Shown piece by piece: positions 51,564-62,259 of a stretch of 64,000 nt of DNA. How positions within the stretch are numbered: position 1 is the first letter of the stretch; the number at the start of each line of letters is the position of its first letter. The notes below the pieces were generated by a model that saw only the letters and a program-made list of their open reading frames with translations, was not told the DNA's origin and ran no database searches. The DNA is from Xenophilus sp003671765 (lineage in GTDB: Bacteria; Pseudomonadota; Gammaproteobacteria; Burkholderiales; Burkholderiaceae_C). A program made the position numbers and the translations under genes. The stretch spans positions 2,542,001-2,606,000 of the forward strand of contig CP166702.1 in assembly GCA_051414805.1 (NCBI GenBank). Reading direction: 5' to 3'.

Positions 51564-52172
51564 ATGAGTGCACACGAAACCCAGGCCCTCGGGCTGATCC
51601 CGATGGTCATCGAGCAGTCGGGGCGCGGCGAACGCTCCTTCGACATCTATTCGCGCCTGCTCAAGGAGCGCGTGATCTTCCTGGTCGGCGAAGTGAACGA
51701 CCAGACCGCCAACCTCGTCGTGGCGCAGATGCTCTTCCTGGAGAGCGAAAACCCCGACAAGGACATTTCCCTGTACATCAACTCGCCCGGCGGCAGCGTC
51801 ACGGCCGGGATGTCGATCTACGACACGATGCAGTTCGTCAAGCCGGACGTCTCGACCATGTGCCTGGGCTTCGCGGCCAGCATGGGCGCCTTCCTGCTGG
51901 CGGCCGGTGCCAAGGGCAAGCGCTACTCGCTGCCGAACTCCAAGGTCATGATCCACCAGGTCCTGGGCGGTGCCCGCGGCCAGGCGACCGACATCGAGAT
52001 CCAGGCGCGCGACATTCTGCGCACCAAGGACCAGATGAACCGCATCCTGGCCGAGCGCACCGGCCAGCCGCTGGAGAAGGTCAAGGCCGACACCGAGCGC
52101 GACTACTACATGACCGCCGACGAAGCCAAGGACTACGGCATCGTCGACCAAGTCATCGCCCAGCGCGGCTGA
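51564..52172 (+). CDS. clpP: ATP-dependent Clp protease proteolytic subunit
   Basis: 202 residues from the ATG at 51564, with CCGGAGAGAA upstream. Catalytic triad visible: Ser106 (GFAASMGAFLL), His131 (KVMIHQVLGG) and Asp180 (TERDYYMT). Forms the 14-mer serine protease that works with the ClpX ATPase encoded next. A terminator-like hairpin lies between clpP and clpX. Confidence 0.98.
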   Translation: MSAHETQALGLIPMVIEQSGRGERSFDIYSRLLKERVIFLVGEVNDQTANLVVAQMLFLESENPDKDISLYINSPGGSVTAGMSIYDTMQFVKPDVSTMCLGFAASMGAFLLAAGAKGKRYSLPNSKVMIHQVLGGARGQATDIEIQARDILRTKDQMNRILAERTGQPLEKVKADTERDYYMTADEAKDYGIVDQVIAQRG

Positions 52173-52215
52173 CCCCGGTTACGGGCATTCCTGGCGCCTG
52201 CGAGGGCGTCGCGAC

Positions 52216-52247
52216 GGCGTTTTCCCTGTGGGAAACGCCGTTTTTTC
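52216..52247 (+). terminator. Terminator between clpP and clpX
   Basis: GGCGTTTTCC-CTGT-GGGAAACGCC-type stem (one imperfect pair) followed by GTTTTTTC. Suggests that clpX is at least partly transcribed from its own promoter in 52248-52289. Confidence 0.75.
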
Positions 52248-52289
52248 TTTCGTTATCATTGCTCACTTCCCCCTGCGAGGCACTGTTAC

Positions 52290-53567
52290 ATGGCCGATAA
52301 AAAAGGCTCATCCAGCGAAAAGACGCTTTATTGCTCGTTCTGCGGCAAGAGCCAGCACGAGGTCAAGAAGCTCATCGCGGGCCCGTCGGTCTTCATCTGC
52401 GACGAGTGCATCGACCTGTGCAACGAAATCATCCGTGACGAGTTGCCGGCCGGCGAGGAAAGCCGCGAAGGCCGCGGCGACCTGCCGACGCCCGCCGAGA
52501 TCAAGGCCAACCTCGACAACTACGTGATCGGCCAGGAAGTGGCCAAGCGCATGCTGTCGGTGGCCGTGTACAACCACTACAAGCGCCTGCGTCACAAGGA
52601 GCGCGCCGACAAGGGCAAGGGCGCGGACGAGGTGGAGCTCAGCAAGAGCAACATCCTGCTGATCGGCCCGACGGGCTCGGGCAAGACGCTCCTGGCCCAG
52701 ACGCTGGCGCGCCAGCTCGACGTGCCCTTCGTGATGGCCGACGCGACCACGCTGACGGAAGCCGGCTATGTGGGCGAGGACGTCGAGAACATCATCCAGA
52801 AGCTGCTGCAGAGCTGCAACTACGAGGTCGAGCGGGCCCAGCGCGGCATCGTCTACATCGACGAGATCGACAAGATCAGCCGCAAGTCCGACAACCCCAG
52901 CATCACGCGCGACGTGTCGGGCGAGGGCGTGCAGCAGGCGCTGCTCAAGCTCATCGAGGGCACGATGGCCAGCGTGCCGCCCCAGGGCGGGCGCAAGCAC
53001 CCGAACCAGGATTTCCTGCAGATCGACACGACCAACATCCTGTTCATCTGCGGTGGCGCCTTCGCCGGCCTCGAGAAGGTCATCGAGGCCCGCACCGAGG
53101 CCTCGGGCATCGGCTTCGGCGCCGTGGTGCGCAGCAAGCAGCAGCGCAGCATCACCGAGGTGTTCCGCGAGGTGGAGCCCGAGGACCTGATCAAGTTCGG
53201 CCTCATCCCCGAACTGGTGGGCCGGCTGCCGGTGGTCGCGTCGCTGGCCGAATTGAGCGAGGACGCCCTGATCCAGATCCTCACCGAACCGCGCAACGCC
53301 GTGGTCAAGCAGTTCGCCAAGCTGCTGCAGATGGAGGGGGTCGAGCTCGAAGTGCGTCCCGCCGCGCTGCGCGCCGTGGCCCGCAAGGCGCTGGCCCGCA
53401 AGACGGGCGCCCGCGGCCTGCGCTCGATCCTGGAGCAGTCGCTGATCGACACCATGTTCGAACTGCCCAATGCGACGAATGTGGAAAAGGTGGTCGTCGA
53501 CGAATCGACCATCGACGAGAGCAAGCCGCCGCTGCTCGTGTATCGCGAGGCGGCCAAGAAGGCCTGA
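52290..53567 (+). CDS. clpX: ClpX unfoldase subunit of Clp protease
   Basis: 425 residues. N-terminal zinc-binding domain with Cys15, 18, 37 and 40. AAA+ module with Walker A GPTGSGKT at 126-133, Walker B IVYIDEIDK, and pore loop GYVGED. The IGF-type ClpP-docking loop is present as SGIGFGAVV. Unfolds tagged substrates and feeds them to ClpP. The start follows a GCGAGG ribosome site. Confidence 0.98.
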   Translation: MADKKGSSSEKTLYCSFCGKSQHEVKKLIAGPSVFICDECIDLCNEIIRDELPAGEESREGRGDLPTPAEIKANLDNYVIGQEVAKRMLSVAVYNHYKRLRHKERADKGKGADEVELSKSNILLIGPTGSGKTLLAQTLARQLDVPFVMADATTLTEAGYVGEDVENIIQKLLQSCNYEVERAQRGIVYIDEIDKISRKSDNPSITRDVSGEGVQQALLKLIEGTMASVPPQGGRKHPNQDFLQIDTTNILFICGGAFAGLEKVIEARTEASGIGFGAVVRSKQQRSITEVFREVEPEDLIKFGLIPELVGRLPVVASLAELSEDALIQILTEPRNAVVKQFAKLLQMEGVELEVRPAALRAVARKALARKTGARGLRSILEQSLIDTMFELPNATNVEKVVVDESTIDESKPPLLVYREAAKKA

Positions 53568-53629
53568 GTGCCGCCCGCAGGCCTTGACCTTACGACCGGC
53601 GCGCGTACCAAGCGCGTCCTGACGGTGCG

Positions 53630-53656
53630 CCGGCGCGATCTTGAAAATCGCGCCGG
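53630..53656. promoter_or_regulatory. Perfect inverted repeat in the lon leader
   Basis: CCGGCGCGAT-CTTGAAA-ATCGCGCCGG, perfect 10-base arms and a 7-base loop. The loop is the -35 box of the putative heat-shock promoter. No T-run follows, so it is not a typical terminator. Confidence 0.6.
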
Positions 53657-53667
53657 ATCGACCATCT
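53640..53667 (+). promoter_or_regulatory. Sigma32 (heat-shock) promoter of lon
   Basis: -35 CTTGAAA (53640-53646, consensus) and -10 CCATCT (53662-53667, fits CCATNT) with a 15-base spacer; predicted start near 53674, 21 bases before the lon ATG. lon is a known heat-shock gene in other proteobacteria. Confidence 0.65.
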
Positions 53668-53694
53668 TTGACCTATCCCTTTTCGAGGATTTCC

Positions 53695-56136
<2,442 letters not shown>

Positions 56137-56151
56137 TTCAGCGCGAGAGCG

Positions 56152-56181
56152 TTGCTGAACGGGCCAAAAACGGTATATACT
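56152..56181 (+). promoter_or_regulatory. Promoter of the tRNA cluster
   Basis: TTGCTG (56152-56157) and TATACT (56176-56181), 18-base spacer, in an AT-rich gap after lon and about 60 bases before the first tRNA-Gly. Confidence 0.55.
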
Positions 56182-56241
56182 GCAAGGCTTCCGGCGACGG
56201 AAGAAAACGACAGCCAGCGTCTTGTGGCACTGGTTGAAAAC

Positions 56242-56317
56242 GCGGGAATAGCTCAGTTGGTAGAGCGCAACCTTGCCAAGGTTGAGGTCGACGGTTCGAG
56301 ACCGTTTTCCCGCTCCA
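56242..56317 (+). tRNA. tRNA-Gly (anticodon GCC), first copy
   Basis: 76 bases with encoded CCA. Acceptor GCGGGAA/TTCCCGC, TTGCCAA anticodon loop, GGTTCGAGACC T-arm. Identical to the next copy. Confidence 0.95.
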
Positions 56318-56342
56318 GTTTTCTTCTGCCTGTCTGAAATGT

Positions 56343-56418
56343 GCGGGAATAGCTCAGTTGGTAGAGCGCAACCTTGCCAAGGTTGAGGTCGACGGTTCGA
56401 GACCGTTTTCCCGCTCCA
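56343..56418 (+). tRNA. tRNA-Gly (anticodon GCC), second copy
   Basis: 76 bases, the same sequence as the copy 101 bases upstream. The short flanks (CTCCAGTTTTC after both) are also shared, showing a recent tandem duplication or conversion. Confidence 0.95.
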
Positions 56419-56425
56419 GTTTTCA

Positions 56426-56454
56426 AAAAGGGAAGCATCTGCTTCCCTTTTTTT
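56426..56454 (+). terminator. Terminator after the tRNA-Gly pair
   Basis: AAGGGAAGCA-TC-TGCTTCCCTT perfect stem followed by a T-run. Suggests tRNA-Cys may have separate or read-through transcription. Confidence 0.75.
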
Positions 56455-56476
56455 CAGGCGCCTCGGCAGCCTGAAT

Positions 56477-56550
56477 GGCGCGATAGCAAAGCGGTTATGC
56501 CCCGGATTGCAAATCCGGTTAGACCAGTTCGACTCTGGTTCGCGCCTCCA
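56477..56550 (+). tRNA. tRNA-Cys (anticodon GCA)
   Basis: 74 bases with encoded CCA. Acceptor GGCGCGA/TCGCGCC, anticodon loop ATTGCAAAT centred on GCA, T-arm CAGTTCGACTCTG. Confidence 0.94.
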
Positions 56551-56560
56551 CCCACACGGA

Positions 56561-56614
56561 GCGGCCTCTGTTCAACGGCGTTGATGACGGCGTGAAAAGA
56601 GGCCGCTTTGTTTT
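56561..56614 (+). terminator. Terminator after tRNA-Cys
   Basis: GCGGCCTCT (56561-56569) pairs with AGAGGCCGC (56598-56606), then TTTGTTTT. The 28-base loop holds a smaller partial hairpin. Confidence 0.65.
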
Positions 56615-56638
56615 GGGTTATCGTCGTTCAATCCCGGC

Positions 56639-56731
56639 GCCCGGATGGTGAAATTGGTAGACACAGCGGACTTAAAATCCGCCGCTTTCCTGTGAAGGGG
56701 CGTACCGGTTCGACCCCGGTTCCGGGCACCA
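56639..56731 (+). tRNA. tRNA-Leu (anticodon TAA)
   Basis: 93 bases with encoded CCA. Acceptor GCCCGGA/TCCGGGC, anticodon loop CTTAAAA, long variable arm, T-arm CCGGTTCGACCCCGG. Lies 26 bases before the next coding gene, probably in one transcript. Confidence 0.94.
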
Positions 56732-56757
56732 CATCCACGAGTACAAGGGAGCTGCTC

Positions 56758-57396
56758 ATGCCTCGCTACAACGCTCCATTCGAGATCCATGTGCACGGCG
56801 ACGTGCCGCTGCGCTCGGACGTCACCTACGACCAGATCCAGGAGGCACTCAAGCCGCTGTGGACCTATGCCGGCGCCAAGTCGCTGGCCGACGGTGCCAC
56901 CAGCTCCTACGAAGAGGAGCCGGGCATCCGTTACGAGCAGAAGGACAGCATGCTGCAGATCTGCTGGACCGTCGCCGGCGACGAGGACTTCCGCCAGGCG
57001 CTCGACGAGATGTGCATGGGCGTCAACGAGCTCGCGGAGCAGGGCGCCGCCATCGAGGTCACCTTCTACGACACGGAGTTCGACGAAGAGGAAGACGGCG
57101 ACCCCGAAGAGGAGTCGCGCGACGACTTCGTGATGCTCTTCGTCGGCCCCAATCCCGCCGCGATCATGCAGGTCCAGCGCGACCTGCTGGTCGAGGACGT
57201 GGTCAACCTCATGGAGCGCCACTTCGACGGCGCCGAACTCGGCGGCGTCGTGGCCGAGATCGACAAGCTGTTCAGCGACCGCTTCGATGCGCTCGTGAAT
57301 TCGCTCGAGATCGGCAAACGCCCGCGCGGCGGCGGCACCGGTGGCCCAGGGGCCGGTGGCCACGGCGGCGGCCGCCGGCCGCGCCACCTGCACTGA
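56758..57396 (+). CDS. Conserved acidic protein of unknown function
   Basis: 212 residues from the ATG at 56758; AAGGGAG precedes it. No signal peptide or membrane segment. An N-terminal domain (about 1-105) with MPRYNAPFEIHVHGDVPLR at its start, an acidic stretch DEEEDGDPEEESRDD (about 108-122), a second domain (about 123-185), and a Gly/Arg/His-rich tail (GGGTGGPGAGGHGGGRR). I believe Comamonadaceae carry close relatives under a DUF name (possibly DUF6806), without known function. Position after tRNA-Leu suggests steady expression. Confidence 0.8.
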   Translation: MPRYNAPFEIHVHGDVPLRSDVTYDQIQEALKPLWTYAGAKSLADGATSSYEEEPGIRYEQKDSMLQICWTVAGDEDFRQALDEMCMGVNELAEQGAAIEVTFYDTEFDEEEDGDPEEESRDDFVMLFVGPNPAAIMQVQRDLLVEDVVNLMERHFDGAELGGVVAEIDKLFSDRFDALVNSLEIGKRPRGGGTGGPGAGGHGGGRRPRHLH

Positions 57397-57515
57397 CCCG
57401 GCGGCGCACGTCACCGGCCGCCGCCTGCACAGGCCCGCTTCGGCGGGCCTTGTCGTTGGCGGCACCGTCACGGTGCTCCGCTATGCTCGCGCCGTCATCC
57501 CTGCGAGGAGTGCGT

Positions 57516-58832
57516 GTGGCGTTGTTTCCTTCGTCGGTCCTGCAGCCGGGCGTTCGCAAGCGCGAAGTCTTCGGCTGGGCGATGTACGACTTCGCGAACT
57601 CGGGCTACACGACGGTGGTCATCACGGCCGTGTTCGCAGCCTACTTCGTCGGAGGCATCGCCAAGGGAGCGCCCTGGGCCACCTTCGCCTGGACGCTCGC
57701 GCTGAGCATCTCCTATGCCCTCGTGATGGTCACGATGCCGGCCATCGGCGCCTGGGCCGACCGCCGCGCGGCCAAGAAGCGTGTGCTGGTGGTGGCCACC
57801 GCCGGCTGCGTCGTGGCGACGGCCGCGCTGGCGCTCACGCCGCGCCTCGCCGCCGGCGGCGCGCCGCTCGCGGGCGTCGCGTTCGCGATGGTCCTAGTCA
57901 TCGTGTCCAACACCTTCTACTCGTATGGTGAATCGCTGACCGGGGCCTTCCTGCCGGAACTCGCGACTGCCGAAGGCATGGGCAAGGTGAGCGGCTGGGG
58001 CTGGGCCTTCGGCTACGTGGGCGGCATGCTCACCCTCGGGCTCTGCCTGGCCTACGTGCTGTGGGCACAGGCTCGTGGGCTGCCGGCCGCGCATTTCGTG
58101 CCGGTCACGATGCTCGTCACCGCGGTCGTGTACGGGTTGGCGGCGTGCGCGACCTTCGCGCTGCTGCCCGAGCGTTCGGCGCCGCAGGCGGGCCGTGCGG
58201 GCGGGGCGATGCGGCAACTGCTGCACACCCTGCGCGAGGCGCGCCGCTACCGCGACTTCATGTGGCTGCTGGCCTGCACGGTCTGCTACCAGGGCGGCGT
58301 CGCGGTCGCGATCACGCTGGCGGCCATCTATGCCGAGCAGGTGATCGGCTTCGTGCCGCACGAGACGATGGTGCTGATCTTCGTGCTCAACCTCGCCGCG
58401 GCTGCCGGCGCCTTCGGCTTCGGCTACGTGCAGGACCGCGTCGGCCATCGCCTGTCGCTCGGCGCCACGCTGGTGGCCTGGGTGGTGGTGTGCATCGTGG
58501 CGGCGGCAGCCACCACCAAGGGAGGTTTCTGGATCGCGGCGGCCATCGCGGGCCTGGCGATGGGATCGAGCCAGTCCGCCGGCCGCGCGATGACCGGCGT
58601 GCTCGCACCGCCGACGCAACTGGCCGAGTTCTTCGGCCTGTGGACCTTCGCCACGCGCCTGGCGAGCATCGTGGGGCCGCTGTCCTACGGCGCGATCACG
58701 TGGGCGACCGGCGGCAACCAGCGGGTGGCCATCCTTGCGACCGCGGGGCTGTTCGTGGTGGGCCTGCTCCTGCTCGTGCCCATCGACATGCGCCGCGGGC
58801 GCGCGGCGGCACTGGGCGACGCTGCCGCCTGA
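57516..58832 (+). CDS. UMF1-family MFS transporter
   Basis: 438 residues from a GTG at 57516, chosen because GAGGAG lies 5 bases upstream; the ATG at 57483 would add 11 residues without such a site. Twelve membrane helices. The opening REVFGWAMYDFANSGYTTVVIT is the UMF1/Atg22-like signature. Substrate of bacterial members is unknown; the eukaryotic relative exports amino acids from the vacuole. Converges on the secreted-protein gene downstream, stops 1 base apart. Confidence 0.85.
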   Translation: MALFPSSVLQPGVRKREVFGWAMYDFANSGYTTVVITAVFAAYFVGGIAKGAPWATFAWTLALSISYALVMVTMPAIGAWADRRAAKKRVLVVATAGCVVATAALALTPRLAAGGAPLAGVAFAMVLVIVSNTFYSYGESLTGAFLPELATAEGMGKVSGWGWAFGYVGGMLTLGLCLAYVLWAQARGLPAAHFVPVTMLVTAVVYGLAACATFALLPERSAPQAGRAGGAMRQLLHTLREARRYRDFMWLLACTVCYQGGVAVAITLAAIYAEQVIGFVPHETMVLIFVLNLAAAAGAFGFGYVQDRVGHRLSLGATLVAWVVVCIVAAAATTKGGFWIAAAIAGLAMGSSQSAGRAMTGVLAPPTQLAEFFGLWTFATRLASIVGPLSYGAITWATGGNQRVAILATAGLFVVGLLLLVPIDMRRGRAAALGDAAA

Positions 58833-58833
58833 T

Positions 58834-59610
58834 TCAGGGCGCGCGCAGCGACTTCGGCACGCGGTAGCGCTCGCCGTCGTAGTGCAGCACCACCGAGCTG
58901 TACTGCGGTGGGAGCGCTTTCTCGTTGCAGTGGCCGTCCTCGTGCACCTGGGCGCGGCTTTGCGTGAGGTTGCGCGACAGCGTCAGGTCGGCAAAGCCCT
59001 CGCTGCGGCCGTGGCCCACCGACAGCAGCGTGCGCAACTGCTCGAAGCGCCCATTGCATTGCGTGTCCCATTCGCCGCTGTCGCGGTCGATCACGACCTC
59101 GTCGAGCACCTGACGCAGCCTGGCGCCCTGCGGCACGTACAGGCGCAGCGTCTCGCTGGCGTAGGGGTTGGCGCGCGAACTGCCGTTGTAGCGCACGCGC
59201 AGCCCGAAGGCGCGGGCCTCGGGCGAGAGCACGTAGCGCGCGGTGTCGATGCGGATGTCCTGGATGCGGATCGCGTCTTCCTCGATCGCCTCTGGCTGAT
59301 ACAGCCGCGCCAGCACGGTGTCGCGCTCGGTGTTGCCGTTGTCGGGGCGCTGGATCACCAGCACCTCCAGGTCCAGCGTCTTGCGCGCGTCTTTGGCCAC
59401 GCCGTTGACCAGCGGCAGGACCACGATGCTGCGTCCGGGGTAGGCCGGCCACGGTTTGCAGGCCGCGAGCGATTCGTCGAGCTTGCGCTTGGGGTGCAGC
59501 TTGGCGTGCATGCGCTCGGCCAGGCCGCTCTCGCAGGCCGCGTGCGCACCGGTGGCGGCCAGGGCCGCCAGGGCGAAAAGAAGAAAGCAGGGAAGACGCC
59601 GGATGCGCAT
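58834..59610 (-). CDS. Exported protein of unknown function
   Basis: 258 residues. Signal peptide at about 1-24 (ends GAHA), then a soluble periplasmic domain with three Cys after the signal (about 25, 51, 185) and a fourth near 229, so disulfides are likely. Contains RSIVVLPLVNGVAKDARKTLDLEVLVIQRP and a C-terminal YSSVVLHYDGERYRVPKSL. No family recognised. Shares strand with murI, whose end lies 21 bases from its start. Confidence 0.7.
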   Translation of the reverse strand: MRIRRLPCFLLFALAALAATGAHAACESGLAERMHAKLHPKRKLDESLAACKPWPAYPGRSIVVLPLVNGVAKDARKTLDLEVLVIQRPDNGNTERDTVLARLYQPEAIEEDAIRIQDIRIDTARYVLSPEARAFGLRVRYNGSSRANPYASETLRLYVPQGARLRQVLDEVVIDRDSGEWDTQCNGRFEQLRTLLSVGHGRSEGFADLTLSRNLTQSRAQVHEDGHCNEKALPPQYSSVVLHYDGERYRVPKSLRAP

Positions 59611-59631
59611 CCGGCGATTGTCGGCGCGCGT

Positions 59632-60525
59632 TCAGGGCCCGGCGGCGGCGGCGCCCGCAGGCAGTGGCGCCGAAGCGGAAACTTTGGGCAAAGATGCCGA
59701 CGATGGTGCGAGCCAGCGCGCGGCCGCTGCTTGCAGGTGCGCCAGATCGGCGCTGCTGCGCAGCGTCAGGCCAGGCGCGGACGCGGGCGCGTCGGCCAGC
59801 AGGCCGTGGGTGCCCAGGACCCGGCGCGTGTGCAGCGCCACGGGCACGCCGGTGTCGATGAAGCGCACGTCCGCCGGCGCCTGCGCATGGAGCAGCGCCT
59901 GGGCAAAAGGGTAGTGCGTGCAGCCCAGCACCACCGTGTCCACCTCGTCGGCTTGCAAGCCGAATGGGCCTGCAGCCCGCATATAGCCTGCGCAGAGCGC
60001 TCCTGTCTTGATAGCGTCGCCACGCTCGATGGCGTCGGCCAGCCCGTCACAGGGCACGAGGCGGAACCGGGCCTGGCCGGCCAGCGCGTCGTGCAGGCGG
60101 CGGAATTTGTCGCTGGCCAGCGTGCCCCGCGTGGCCAGCACGGCGACGTGGCCGGTACGGCTGGCCGCCACGGCGGGCTTGAGCGCCGGCTCGACCCCGA
60201 TCACCGGCAGTGCCGGCCACTGCGCGCGCAACAGGTGCACCGCGGCAGCGGTGGCCGTGTTGCAGGCCACCACCAGGGCCTTGATGCCGTGCGTGCCGAT
60301 CAGCTCGCGTGCCACGGCCAGCGTGCGCTCGGCCACGTAGGCATCGCCCCGCTCGCCGTAGGGCGAGTGGGCCGTGTCGGCGAAGTAGACGAAATGCTCG
60401 TGCGGCAGTTCGGCCTGCAGCGCCCGCAGCACGCTCAGGCCGCCGACGCCGCTGTCGAACACGCCGATGGGCCGGTCGGCGTTCGACACGCTGCCGATCG
60501 GACGATCGGCGCGCACAGCGGACAC
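59632..60525 (-). CDS. murI: Glutamate racemase
   Basis: 297 residues from a GTG at 60525; GTG at 60489 is an alternative close to the normal family start. Catalytic features: FDSGVGGLSVL (Asp24, Ser25), first Cys88 in VVACNTATAAA, second Cys202 in LGCTHYPF. Supplies D-glutamate for peptidoglycan. Residues about 170-192 are encoded by a dispersed repeat read in frame. The N-terminus shows ADRPIG twice. Lies 11 bases after the class I fumarase stop. Confidence 0.92.
   Translation of the reverse strand: MSAVRADRPIGSVSNADRPIGVFDSGVGGLSVLRALQAELPHEHFVYFADTAHSPYGERGDAYVAERTLAVARELIGTHGIKALVVACNTATAAAVHLLRAQWPALPVIGVEPALKPAVAASRTGHVAVLATRGTLASDKFRRLHDALAGQARFRLVPCDGLADAIERGDAIKTGALCAGYMRAAGPFGLQADEVDTVVLGCTHYPFAQALLHAQAPADVRFIDTGVPVALHTRRVLGTHGLLADAPASAPGLTLRSSADLAHLQAAAARWLAPSSASLPKVSASAPLPAGAAAAGP
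59951..60017. repeat. Dispersed repeat inside murI, copy H
   Basis: GCTTGCAAGCCGAATGGGCC, TGCAGCCCGC, ATATAGCCTGCGCAG, AGCGCTCCTGTC, TTGATAGC. Read in frame by murI between the two catalytic Cys, in a variable loop. Confidence 0.65.
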
Positions 60526-60536
60526 GTCGCGCAGGC

Positions 60537-62087
60537 TCAAGCCGTTTCCAGCGCGATGCCCTTGAACTCGCCGGTGGCGATGCGCTTGCTCCACTCGGCC
60601 GGGCCGGTGATGTGGGCGCTGGTGCCGCCGGCGTCCACCGCCACGGTCACGGGCATGTCGACCACGTCGAACTCGTAGATCGCCTCCATGCCCAGGTCCT
60701 CGAAGCCGACCACCTTGGCGGTCTTGATCGCCTTGCTCACCAGGTAGGCGGCGCCGCCCACGGCCATCAGGTAGGCCGACTTGTGCTTCTTGATCGCCTC
60801 GATGGCGACCGGGCCGCGCTCGGCCTTGCCGATCATCGCGATGAGGCCGGTCTGCGCCAGCATCATCTCGGTGAAGCCGTCCATGCGCGTGGCGGTGGTG
60901 GGGCCGGCGGGGCCGACGGCCTCGTCGCCCACCGGGTCGACCGGGCCGACGTAGTAGATGACGCGGTTGGTGAAGTCCACCGGCAGCTTCTCGCCCTTGG
61001 CCAGCATGCCCTGGATGCGCTTGTGCGCGGCGTCGCGGCCGGTGAGCATCTTGCCGTTGAGCAGCAGCGTGTCGCCGGGCTTCCAGCTGGCGACCTCCGC
61101 GGCGGTGAGCGTGTCGAGGTCGACGCGCTTGCTCTTGTTGTAGTCGGGCGCCCAGTCGATCTTGGGCCACAGGTCGAGCGAGGGCGCCTCCAGGTACACC
61201 GGGCCCGAGCCGTCCATCACGAAGTGGGCATGGCGGGTGGCGGCGCAGTTCGGGATCATCGCCACCGGCTTGCTGGCCGCGTGCGTGGGGTACATCTTGA
61301 TCTTGATGTCGAGCACGGTGGCAAGGCCGCCCAGGCCCTGCGCGCCGATGCCCAGCGCGTTGACCTTCTCGTACAGCTCCAGGCGCAATTCCTCGACCTT
61401 GGTGAGCGGCTCCTTGCGCGCGGCCTTGGCCTGCAGCTCGTGCATGTCCAGGTCGTCCATCAGGCTCTCCTTGGCCATGAGCGCGGCCTTCTCGGCCGTG
61501 CCGCCGATGCCGATGCCCAGCATGCCGGGCGGGCACCAGCCGGCGCCCATGGTCGGCACCGTCTTGAGCACCCAGTCGACCACGCTGTCGCCCGGGTTGA
61601 GCATGACCATCTTGCTCTTGTTCTCGCTGCCGCCACCCTTGGCGGCCACCGTCACTTCGACCTTGTCGCCCGGCACGATCTCCGTGAAGATCACCGCGGG
61701 CGTGTTGTCCTTGGTGTTCTTGCGTTCGAACTGCGGGTCGGCCACGACCGAGGCGCGCAGCGTGTTGTCGGGGTGGTTGTAGCCGCGGCGCACGCCTTCG
61801 TTGATCGCGTCGTCGAGGCTGCCGGTGAAGCCGCCCCAGCGCACGTCCATGCCCACCTTGAGGAACACGTTGACGATGCCGGTGTCCTGGCAGATCGGCC
61901 GCTGGCCGGTCGCGCTCATCTTGCTGTTGGTGAGGATCTGCGCCATCGCGTCCTTGGCCGCCGGGCTCTGCTCGCGCTCGTAGGCCTTGGCCAGGTGGGC
62001 GATGTAGTCCGTCGGGTGGTAGTAGCTGATGTACTGGAGCGCGGCCGCGATCGATTCGATGAGGTCCGTCTGCTGGATCGTCGTCAT
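60537..62087 (-). CDS. fumA: Class I fumarate hydratase (iron-sulfur)
   Basis: 516 residues from the ATG at 62087. The three cluster-binding Cys are seen: Cys66 (RPICQDTG), Cys185 (GAGWCPPGMLG) and Cys281 (MIPNCAATRHAHF). Full-length enzyme with both the N-terminal catalytic domain and the C-terminal domain (GPTTATRMDGF). Interconverts fumarate and malate with a labile [4Fe-4S] cluster. Divergent from fumC across 172 bases, and upstream of murI in the same direction. Confidence 0.95.
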   Translation of the reverse strand: MTTIQQTDLIESIAAALQYISYYHPTDYIAHLAKAYEREQSPAAKDAMAQILTNSKMSATGQRPICQDTGIVNVFLKVGMDVRWGGFTGSLDDAINEGVRRGYNHPDNTLRASVVADPQFERKNTKDNTPAVIFTEIVPGDKVEVTVAAKGGGSENKSKMVMLNPGDSVVDWVLKTVPTMGAGWCPPGMLGIGIGGTAEKAALMAKESLMDDLDMHELQAKAARKEPLTKVEELRLELYEKVNALGIGAQGLGGLATVLDIKIKMYPTHAASKPVAMIPNCAATRHAHFVMDGSGPVYLEAPSLDLWPKIDWAPDYNKSKRVDLDTLTAAEVASWKPGDTLLLNGKMLTGRDAAHKRIQGMLAKGEKLPVDFTNRVIYYVGPVDPVGDEAVGPAGPTTATRMDGFTEMMLAQTGLIAMIGKAERGPVAIEAIKKHKSAYLMAVGGAAYLVSKAIKTAKVVGFEDLGMEAIYEFDVVDMPVTVAVDAGGTSAHITGPAEWSKRIATGEFKGIALETA

Positions 62088-62259
62088 GGTGGTGTCGTAG
62101 GGAGGAGGGTGGGGAACGCGCGCCCGGCGTGGCGTGGCGGGGCAGCCCGCGATTATCGGCGGGCCCGATGCCCCGCGGCGCTGCCCGGAAGACCATGAAG
62201 ATGAGAACTGCTCTCGTTCGGCCGATACTGGCGTTTTCGACCACCGAACAAGCAAAGCC

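Noticed and set aside
53630..53656. Terminator after clpX
   Set aside because: The stem is perfect but no T-run follows, and the loop is an exact heat-shock -35 box, so a regulatory role fits better.
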